Shown here: positions 26,436-33,811 of the stretch, one piece after another
Layout of the letters: each line of letters opens with the position of its first letter
Position numbering within the stretch: position 1 is the first letter of the stretch
Source: Phyllobacterium lublinensis
GTDB taxonomy: Bacteria > Pseudomonadota > Alphaproteobacteria > Rhizobiales > Rhizobiaceae
Reading direction: 5' to 3'
Length of the DNA: 64,000 nucleotides
Assembly (NCBI RefSeq): GCF_020164435.1
Contig: NZ_JAIUDQ010000001.1
Location: forward strand, 124,001-188,000
Notes under the pieces: model-generated
Database searches by the model: none
What the model saw: only the letters and a program-made list of their open reading frames with translations
Told to the model about the DNA's origin: nothing
Program-made: the position numbers and the translations under genes

Positions 26436-27416
26436 ATGGAAATCAATCTCTTGATTCTGTTTCTTGCCTTGCTCGCCGACCGGTTTTTCGGTGATCCTGA
26501 CTGGTTGTGGGCCAAAATTCCGCATCCGGTTGTCGTCTTTGGCCGAGCCATAGACTTTGCAGACAAGCGCCTCAACAAGTCGACAAATTCGGATTATGAG
26601 AGACGGCGTCATGGATTTGCAGCCATGCTGATCTTGCTTGTGGTGGCTGCGCTCGCCGGTTTTTTTGTCCACTTGGCGCTGCGGACCATTTCGCCCATTG
26701 GCGAACTTATTGAAGCGCTTATCGTTGCAGTGTTCCTGGCACAGAAGAGCCTTGGTGATCACGTGTCGCGTGTTGCTGCAGCTTTGCGCGAAGAGGGCAT
26801 CGTCGGTGCCCGAAAGGCTGTTTCAATGATCGTTGGACGGGATCCCGAATCCCTCGATGACGCTGCAGTCAGCCGGGCGGCAATAGAAAGCCTGGCGGAG
26901 AATACGTCCGATGGCATCATTGCCCCGGCCTTCTGGTACGCGCTGTTTGGATTGCCGGGGCTTTTTGCCTACAAGATGCTGAATACGGCGGATTCGATGA
27001 TCGGTCATCTGAACGACCGGCATCGGGACTTCGGCCGTTTCGCTGCCAGGCTGGACGATCTGGCAAACTGGATCCCGGCAAGACTGACGGGGCTACTGAT
27101 TTCTGCGGCTGCCTGGATCGTGCACGGTTACGATGCGGCGCAGCGCTCCTTCAATGTCATGATGCGGGACGCGCGCCTGCATCGCTCGCCGAACGCGGGA
27201 TGGCCGGAGGCGGCAATGGCGGGGGCAATCGAAGTGGCGCTGGCTGGCCCCCGCGTCTATGGCGGCGAGATCGCCAATGAGCCGATGTTGAATGGGGCGG
27301 GCCGGCGTGACGCCGGGGCGGACAACATCGAGGATGCATTAGACATCTTCAATGTCGCCACGGCGACATTTACTGCCATCATCTTTGCGATTTTCCTTGT
27401 GGGGCTTTTGTTCTAG
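26436..27416 (+). CDS. cobD: adenosylcobinamide-phosphate synthase
   Basis: The 326-residue inner-membrane protein (CbiB in Salmonella naming) starts with several hydrophobic helices and has the family markers DRFFGDPDWLWAKIPHPVV, ESLAENTSDGIIAP, KMLNTADSMIGH and RDARLHRSPNAGWPEAAMAG. It attaches aminopropanol (phosphate) to cobyric acid. It is the last gene of the cobABCD block and is convergent with the peptide transporter ATPase gene 15 bp away. Confidence 0.94.
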   Translation: MEINLLILFLALLADRFFGDPDWLWAKIPHPVVVFGRAIDFADKRLNKSTNSDYERRRHGFAAMLILLVVAALAGFFVHLALRTISPIGELIEALIVAVFLAQKSLGDHVSRVAAALREEGIVGARKAVSMIVGRDPESLDDAAVSRAAIESLAENTSDGIIAPAFWYALFGLPGLFAYKMLNTADSMIGHLNDRHRDFGRFAARLDDLANWIPARLTGLLISAAAWIVHGYDAAQRSFNVMMRDARLHRSPNAGWPEAAMAGAIEVALAGPRVYGGEIANEPMLNGAGRRDAGADNIEDALDIFNVATATFTAIIFAIFLVGLLF

Positions 27417-27431
27417 CGCAGCGATGACAGC

Positions 27432-29054
27432 TCAGCCCTGTTCGCCGATACGGCGGGCGAGGGCCTTGTGCAGATCGGGCGAAGCTTCGACAAGCGCGCG
27501 GCCGGCCTCGGATTGGGGATGGCGGAGTACATCCTCCGTTCGACCGTGTTCGACGATCTGTCCATCAGCCATCACCATGACCGTATCGGTAACGGCTCTG
27601 GCAACAGACAGATTGTGCGTTATGAACAGGTAGGCGATGCCGAGCCGACCATTGAGATCGGCAAAGAGGTCGAGAATCTGGGCGCGGATGGACACGTCAA
27701 GCGCCGATACGGGTTCGTCGGCGACGATCAGTTTCGGTTCGGTGATGATGGCGCGGGCAATGGCAAGGCGCTGGCGCTGGCCACCGGAAAACTCATGCGG
27801 ATACTTGCCCCTGTCTTTGGGGGCGATGCCAACACGCTCCAATGACCTGTCAACGCGCTCGCGCTTCTCGGCCGCGGAAAGTGGCCGATCGAGCAGGTAA
27901 AGCGGTTCGGAGACGAGTCGTTCTGCCTTGTGGCGAGGATTGAACGAACCATACGGATCCTGGAAGACCACCTGCATGTTCTGGCGTATCGGTCTCAGGG
28001 CGATTTCGTCGAGCTGGTCTATGCGCTGGCTTGAGAACCGTATTTCACCACGGCTCGGCTTGTCCAGCGCCAGAATCATGCGGGCAAGTGTGGATTTGCC
28101 GCACCCAGAGCGCCCAACCAATGCCATCGACTGACCGGGTTGAAGGTCGAAGCTGACATCGTCCACCGCTCTTGTATCCTCGTGTCGGGAGAACAGGCCG
28201 GCACGTTGGCCACGATAGCTGCGTCCGAGATTGCGAACCGAAAGGAGAGCGTCGTGGGGTGGGCGGTAGCGTGGGGTCGTTCGTTCGGGAATGTGCATGG
28301 AAGCTTGAGCGAGCTGGCGCGTATAGGGATGAGTCTGCTCAGTCAGTATCCGCGTGGTGTCGCCACTGTCCATCACCTCTCCGTGGCGCAAGACGGTGAT
28401 CGAATGGGCGATGTCGGCAACGACTGCCAAGTCATGACTGATCAGCAAGAGCCCCATTTTTTCTTCATCGACAAGGCTCTGCAACAGATCGAGGATCTGC
28501 GCCTGCAAGACGACATCGAGGGCGGTCGTGGGTTCGTCCGCAATCAACAGTTTGGGCTTCAGCGCGCAGGCAATCGCGATCACGACCCTCTGACGCTGGC
28601 CGCCGGAGAGTTCGTGCGGATAGCGGTCGAGCGGGAATTTTGATGATGGCAGGCCGACACGATCGAGAATGCGGCGTGTCCGCTCTTCTGCAATGGCGCG
28701 GCTCGCTCCCGTATGCAACCGGATTCCTTCCGAGACCTGTTCGCCGATGGTCTTGACAGGATTGAGAGCGGTCATCGGCTCCTGGAACACCATGCCAATG
28801 TCATTGCCGCGCAGCCCGCACATTTCGGCTTCGCTGGCGGCCATGATGTCTCTGCCGTTGAAATGAATCTGTCCAGCTGGTACGGCGCCGGCGGGCAGCA
28901 GTTTCATGATGCTGAGCGCAGTCAGCGATTTACCGGAGCCGGATTCACCGACCAGGGCCCGAATTTCTCCTGCATTCACAGCAAGATCGATGCCCTTCAA
29001 TGTTTCGACGGGTCCGATTCTCAATGAGAGTTTTCTGACCTCGAGCAGCGTCAT
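27432..29054 (-). CDS. dipeptide/oligopeptide ABC transporter, fused dual ATPase
   Basis: The 540-residue protein carries two complete ABC domains in tandem (DppD-like then DppF-like). The first has Walker A GESGSGKSL, signature LSGGQRQR and Walker B LLIADEPTTALD; the second has GRSGCGKST, FSGGQRQR and LIVADEPVSALD. Each is followed by the oligopeptide-transporter C-terminal extension (HPYTRQL in the first). The start overlaps the stop of the permease gene by one base. It energises the peptide-type importer encoded upstream. Confidence 0.93.
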   Translation of the reverse strand: MTLLEVRKLSLRIGPVETLKGIDLAVNAGEIRALVGESGSGKSLTALSIMKLLPAGAVPAGQIHFNGRDIMAASEAEMCGLRGNDIGMVFQEPMTALNPVKTIGEQVSEGIRLHTGASRAIAEERTRRILDRVGLPSSKFPLDRYPHELSGGQRQRVVIAIACALKPKLLIADEPTTALDVVLQAQILDLLQSLVDEEKMGLLLISHDLAVVADIAHSITVLRHGEVMDSGDTTRILTEQTHPYTRQLAQASMHIPERTTPRYRPPHDALLSVRNLGRSYRGQRAGLFSRHEDTRAVDDVSFDLQPGQSMALVGRSGCGKSTLARMILALDKPSRGEIRFSSQRIDQLDEIALRPIRQNMQVVFQDPYGSFNPRHKAERLVSEPLYLLDRPLSAAEKRERVDRSLERVGIAPKDRGKYPHEFSGGQRQRLAIARAIITEPKLIVADEPVSALDVSIRAQILDLFADLNGRLGIAYLFITHNLSVARAVTDTVMVMADGQIVEHGRTEDVLRHPQSEAGRALVEASPDLHKALARRIGEQG

Positions 29055-29908
29055 CAGCGTACCTGCTGCAACTTCGGGTCAAGAACATCGCGCAGGCCAT
29101 CGCCGAGCAGGTTGAGGCCCAGCACCGTGAAGACGATGGCGAGGCCGGGAAAAACCGCCATGTGGGGGGCAATACTGATCATGGTCTGCGCTTCGAACAA
29201 CATTCGTCCCCAGCTCGGCATGGGTGGCTGCGAGCCAAGCCCAACATAGGAAAGCCCGGCTTCCGCAAGGATGCCGAGGGAGAACTGGATGGTGCCCTGT
29301 ACAATCAGAAGGTTCGTCATGTTGGGCAGGATATGCTCGACGGTGATGCGTGCTGCACCCTTGCCGGATGCGCGCGCCGCAAGAATATATTCGCGCGGCC
29401 AGAGCGACAGGGCAGCTCCTCGCGCGACACGGGCAAAAACCGGGACATTGAATATCCCAATCGCGATAATGGCGTTGATGGCACCAGGGCCGAATACCGC
29501 GGTTATCAAGACGGCCGAAAGTAGCGCCGGGAATGCGAAGACCAGATCGTTGAAGCGCATCAACAGCTCGTCGATGATGCCGCCGCGGGCTGCGGCCCAT
29601 AGGCCGAGCGGCACGCCAACGCCCGCACCGATCATGACGGAGACGAAGGCCACTGCGATGGAATTGCGGCTGCCGACCATGATCATGGAGAGGATGTCGC
29701 GGCCAAAGTGGTCGGTTCCGAGCCAATGGGCCACTGACGGTGGTTTCAATTTACCGGCGATATCGAACGTGCCGACCGCATAGGGAGTCCAGAAGAACGA
29801 AAGTGCCGCCATCAAGGCCACAGTGCCCGTAATGAGGAGGCCGACCAGGAATGATCTGTTCGCAAGCGCCTTGAAGAGACTTTCCCGCCATGCGGTGGCG
29901 CTGATCAT
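29054..29908 (-). CDS. dipeptide-type ABC transporter permease (DppC-like)
   Basis: The 284-residue inner-membrane protein has a DppC-type N-terminal helix, the motif GTDHFGRDILSMIMVGSR, the EAA loop near ILAARASGKGAARI and about six hydrophobic helices. It overlaps the ATPase gene by one base and the DppB-like gene by four (ATGA). It pairs with the other permease to form the channel. Confidence 0.92.
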   Translation of the reverse strand: MISATAWRESLFKALANRSFLVGLLITGTVALMAALSFFWTPYAVGTFDIAGKLKPPSVAHWLGTDHFGRDILSMIMVGSRNSIAVAFVSVMIGAGVGVPLGLWAAARGGIIDELLMRFNDLVFAFPALLSAVLITAVFGPGAINAIIAIGIFNVPVFARVARGAALSLWPREYILAARASGKGAARITVEHILPNMTNLLIVQGTIQFSLGILAEAGLSYVGLGSQPPMPSWGRMLFEAQTMISIAPHMAVFPGLAIVFTVLGLNLLGDGLRDVLDPKLQQVR

Positions 29909-30852
29909 GAACGGCTCCGCAAACGGGGGTCGACAATGGCATAGGAAAGGTCGACCAGGAGATTGACCACAATAACCGTCGCGACCAGCAGCATGACGAC
30001 GCCCTCGACGACGATCAGGTCGCGCTGGGTGATCGCCTGGAACACGAGCCGGCCCAAGCCAGGAAGGTAGAACACATTCTCGATGATGATCGTGCCAGCG
30101 AGGAGGAAGGCAAACTGCAGGCCGAGGATGGTGAGGACGGGGATGAACGCATTGCGCAAGGCGTGGTCATAGAGCACCCTGCGGCGCGTAAGCCCTTTGG
30201 CGCGGGCGGTGCGGATGTAATCTTCGCCAAGCACGTCCAGCAGAGCGGAGCGCGTAACGCGTGCGAGGATTGCCGCTTGCGGCAGGGCGAGTGCGATGGA
30301 TGGCAGGATCAGCGATTTCAGGCCCAACCAGACGCCGGCGTTCCAGCCGGGGAACCCGCCTGCGGGGACCAGGCGCAGCACCACGGCGAAAACATAGACG
30401 AGGAGGAGGGCAAACCAGAAATTCGGTATTGCAACGCCGATCTGGGCCACGCCCATCGAGGCCGTATCGGCAATTGACCCGCGCCGGGAAGCGGAGAACA
30501 CGCCAACCGGGATGGCGATGGCAGTGGACAAGGCCAGTGATATCAGGGCGAGGGGTAGGGATACCGCTATTCGCTCCGCGATCAGGCTGATGACGGGGAC
30601 AGAATATGTGAACGACCGGCCAAAATCACCGGTCAGGAGCCCTCCCAGCCAACGGAAATAGCGCTCAAGCAATGGTTGGTTGAGGCCCATCTGCTCCTGC
30701 AGGGTCCGGACAGCGTCGTCCGTGGCATTCATGCCCAGCATCAGCCGCGCAGGGTCGCCCGGTACGACCTCAAGGATGGAGAAGACAACAATGGAAGCCG
30801 CCAGCAGCGTGACAATGCCAATCAGGATACGCTTGGACGCGTAAACTAGCAT
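29905..30852 (-). CDS. dipeptide-type ABC transporter permease (DppB-like)
   Basis: The 315-residue inner-membrane protein begins with KRILIGIVTLLAASIVVFS, the usual DppB first helix, followed by EVVPGDPARLMLG and the EAA loop DYIRTARAKGLTRRRVLYDHALRN. It lies 22 bp after the binding-protein gene and overlaps the next permease gene by 4 nt. Confidence 0.92.
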   Translation of the reverse strand: MLVYASKRILIGIVTLLAASIVVFSILEVVPGDPARLMLGMNATDDAVRTLQEQMGLNQPLLERYFRWLGGLLTGDFGRSFTYSVPVISLIAERIAVSLPLALISLALSTAIAIPVGVFSASRRGSIADTASMGVAQIGVAIPNFWFALLLVYVFAVVLRLVPAGGFPGWNAGVWLGLKSLILPSIALALPQAAILARVTRSALLDVLGEDYIRTARAKGLTRRRVLYDHALRNAFIPVLTILGLQFAFLLAGTIIIENVFYLPGLGRLVFQAITQRDLIVVEGVVMLLVATVIVVNLLVDLSYAIVDPRLRSRS

Positions 30853-30874
30853 TGACCGACCGTACCGAACGGAA

Positions 30875-32359
30875 TCACTCTGCCCATCTTACGGCAGTAA
30901 GGTCATTGGCCTGGATCGGACCGTTTTCCCAGAGCCCCTCGATCTTCGCATCCCATACGCCGGTCTTGGGCAACTGGAACAAAAAGGCGGCGGGCACATC
31001 TGCTGCAAGGATCTTCTGCGCCTGCTGGTAGAGCTCCGTGCGCTTTTCGGCGTCAGACGTTGCTTCGATCTGCTTGACCAGGTCCTTGAAGGCCGGATTG
31101 TCATAGTTGAAGTAATAATCGTCGCGCGCAAAGATGTTGAGATCGTTGGGCTCGGTATGTGACACGATCGTCATGTCGAAGTCCTTGCCCTTGAATACCT
31201 GCTCTAGCCATTGAGCCCATTCCAGCGGGACAATCTCTGCTTCGATGCCGATCTCCCGCAATTCCGCTGCAATGATTTCGCCGCCCCGCCGGGCATAGAC
31301 AGGGGGCGGGAGTTTGAGCGTTGTCTTGAAGCCGGCGGCCTGGCCCGCCTCAGCCAGAAGTTTCTTCGCAAGTTCCGGATCGTAGGCCGTTTCCGAAGTC
31401 AGATCGAGGTAGGCTGGATGATGGGGTGGAAAGAACGAGCCTATCGGCGTTCCGAGCCCAAACATTGCACCGTCGACCAGTGCCTTTCGGTCAATGGCAT
31501 GGGCGATGGCCTGGCGCACCTTCAGATTGTCGAAGGGCGGCTTCTTGTTGTTCATGCCCAGCACAGTTTCGCCTTCGGTCGTGCCGATTACCACCTTGAA
31601 GCGGGGGTCGGCCTGGAACTGGGCGATGGTTTCATAGCTTGGAAACACCGGAAAGGCCTGCACATCTCCCGCCATGAGGGCAGCGGTTGCGGCTGCAGGA
31701 TCGGGGATAACGCGGAAGGTTGCCGTGTCGAGCACGGCGGGCGTGCCCCAGTAGCCAGGATTCCTGGAGATGGCGATCTGCGAACCCTTTGCCCAGGAAT
31801 CGAATTTGAACGGCCCCGTGCCGATGGGCTTCTCCTTGTTGGTCTCGGCACTTTCGGCCGCGACGATTACGGCATCACCCCAGCCCATATTGTAGAGAAA
31901 ATCACCATTCGGCTGCTTGAGCGTGATCTTGACCGTCGTCGGATCAACCACATCAACCGTGTCGATGGTGGCGAACAGTCCCTTCTGCGCATTGGTGGAT
32001 TTTTCGCCTCGCGCCCGATCCAGCGAGAACTTGACATCCTCGGCGTCAAAGGACGTACCGTCGTGGAATTTTACATCCTTGTGCAGCTTGAATGTAAAGA
32101 TCTTGCCGTCATCGGACAGTGTCCAGCTTTCGGCAAGCGCAGGAAGTACTTCGCCTTTCGGTCCGATCCGAGTCAGGCCTTCAAAAATATTGGCATAGAC
32201 GATCTCGTCGATCGCTGCTGCCGCGCCAGCCGTGGGATCAAGATGCGGGGGCTCCAGCACGATGCCAAGCACGAGGTCGGTCTTTGCAGCAAAGCACGCT
32301 GTGGAAGAGAGCAGCGCAATGGCGCCCCCCATGAGTGCCGACTTCCAGATATTCAACAT
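30875..32359 (-). CDS. ABC transporter substrate-binding protein, family 5 (peptide type)
   Basis: The 494-residue protein has a signal peptide (cleavage after CFA, about residue 25) and the family 5 binding fold: LEPPHLDPT, ANIFEGLTRIGPKGEVLPALAESW, KLHKDVKFHDG and the ligand-site region VRQAIAHAIDRKALV. ATG 32359 is preferred because GGGGAG then lies about six bases upstream; ATG 32365 adds two residues. The cargo is not known; the adjacent M20 deacylase suggests an N-acylated or peptide-like compound. Confidence 0.9.
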   Translation of the reverse strand: MLNIWKSALMGGAIALLSSTACFAAKTDLVLGIVLEPPHLDPTAGAAAAIDEIVYANIFEGLTRIGPKGEVLPALAESWTLSDDGKIFTFKLHKDVKFHDGTSFDAEDVKFSLDRARGEKSTNAQKGLFATIDTVDVVDPTTVKITLKQPNGDFLYNMGWGDAVIVAAESAETNKEKPIGTGPFKFDSWAKGSQIAISRNPGYWGTPAVLDTATFRVIPDPAAATAALMAGDVQAFPVFPSYETIAQFQADPRFKVVIGTTEGETVLGMNNKKPPFDNLKVRQAIAHAIDRKALVDGAMFGLGTPIGSFFPPHHPAYLDLTSETAYDPELAKKLLAEAGQAAGFKTTLKLPPPVYARRGGEIIAAELREIGIEAEIVPLEWAQWLEQVFKGKDFDMTIVSHTEPNDLNIFARDDYYFNYDNPAFKDLVKQIEATSDAEKRTELYQQAQKILAADVPAAFLFQLPKTGVWDAKIEGLWENGPIQANDLTAVRWAE

Positions 32360-32382
32360 CAACATCTCCCCTGACTTGCCGC

Positions 32383-33654
32383 TCAGATCGATCCCGAGAG
32401 CAATATTTTCAATCCGTGCGCCATCACCTTGGCCGATTCGATCATGTCTTCAATGCCAACATATTCGTCTGGCCTGTGCGCGAGGTCGAGAATGCCCGGA
32501 CCATATGCAATGCAATCATGCAGCCGCCCGATACGCGCTATATGCTTCTGGTCATACGAGCCAGGCGAAATCACATAGTCGGGCTCCTTGCCCAACACAG
32601 TACGAATACCCTGGGCAACAGCAACGGCAACCGGTGCGTCGCGCTCGGTCATCAATGGCTGAACCTCCATGATGTCGCGAATATTGTAGTGGAATTTCGG
32701 CCGCTCCCACTGCAGCCGTTCGAGGATCGACGTGACTTCACGCTTCACCTCCTCGATATCTTCTTCGAGCAGGAAGCGGCGATCTATCGTCAGTCGGCAT
32801 GAATCGGGGACATTGGGCGAGGGCAGTCCGGAGAAATCGTCGGTCTGGCCGCCATGGATCGAATTGATGTTCATCGTTGACCGGCGCGCCCCTTCGGGAA
32901 CCACCGGCATGCGTGTCTGCTTCCGGTCGAGCGCCGGAAAGAGTTCCTTCTCAAAGGCATCGAGCACCGCCCCCATGTGGCGAACAGCGCAATCTCCCAG
33001 AAACGGCATCGAACCGTGGGCGATCTCGCCTTTGGTTTCTATTTCCGCCCACCACACGCCACGATGACCGAGACAGATGCGGTCCTTGTTGAGCGGTTCC
33101 GGGATGATGACGTGATCGACACGCGGCTTGGAGAAGAAACCCTTCTGCGCAAGATAGGCCACCCCGCCGAAGCCACCGGATTCCTCATCGACCGTTCCGG
33201 ATATTTCAATAGCGCCGGCAAAATCGGGATAGACCTCCAAAAAAGCCTCGGCAGCGATAATCGACGAGGCAAGGCCGCCCTTCATGTCGCAGGCACCGCG
33301 ACCATAAATCCTGCCGTCCTTCACGACACCCTCAAAAGGATCGACGGTCCAACCTTCGCCTGTTTCCACCACATCGATATGGGAATTGAAATGCACCGTT
33401 TCGCCGTGGGACCGCCCATCGAAACGCGCGACGACGTTGGTTCGAGGGTAGCGATCGGTGTCGCCGGGCGTACCTTCACCGCGAATCAGTTGCGTCTCGA
33501 ACCCGATACTTTGCAACCGGTGCGCGAGATATTCGGCGCATGGCGTATAGGCCTCTCCAGGTGGATTCACAGTCGGAAAGCGGATCAGATCGCGCGTCAG
33601 AGCGATCAGGTCATCACGTCGCTTATCAATCGCGCGGGATAGTTTTTCGTCCAT
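32383..33654 (-). CDS. M20 family ArgE/DapE-type deacylase
   Basis: The 423-residue metalloamidase has the family metal-site motifs NSHIDVV, GRGACDMKGG, DEESGGFGG (metal-bridging and catalytic acids) and a C-terminal histidine near SPGSYDQKH. It is cytoplasmic, with no signal peptide. It hydrolyses an amide bond of an N-acyl amino acid or dipeptide-like substrate. ATG 33654 is used (GTG 33660 is possible). It is the first gene of the leftward operon containing the peptide-type transporter, so import and intracellular cleavage are probably linked. Confidence 0.9.
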   Translation of the reverse strand: MDEKLSRAIDKRRDDLIALTRDLIRFPTVNPPGEAYTPCAEYLAHRLQSIGFETQLIRGEGTPGDTDRYPRTNVVARFDGRSHGETVHFNSHIDVVETGEGWTVDPFEGVVKDGRIYGRGACDMKGGLASSIIAAEAFLEVYPDFAGAIEISGTVDEESGGFGGVAYLAQKGFFSKPRVDHVIIPEPLNKDRICLGHRGVWWAEIETKGEIAHGSMPFLGDCAVRHMGAVLDAFEKELFPALDRKQTRMPVVPEGARRSTMNINSIHGGQTDDFSGLPSPNVPDSCRLTIDRRFLLEEDIEEVKREVTSILERLQWERPKFHYNIRDIMEVQPLMTERDAPVAVAVAQGIRTVLGKEPDYVISPGSYDQKHIARIGRLHDCIAYGPGILDLAHRPDEYVGIEDMIESAKVMAHGLKILLSGSI

Positions 33655-33811
33655 TCCCACATCAAATCAGTGGATGTCCCGATTTGGCAAGAGCCAACTT
33701 GTTGCGCCGGTCCATGCCGTTTTCCTGGTGAGATGTCGTTTGTGTGTTTGGTGGTTTGGAATTGTTCTTATAGAACATGCCTAAGCATATGATCCGCGGG
33801 GCACATCGATA

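Noticed and set aside
31211-32374. 387-codon plus-strand frame over the peptide-binding protein gene
   Set aside because: Antisense shadow, rich in His/Arg/Cys, without motifs.
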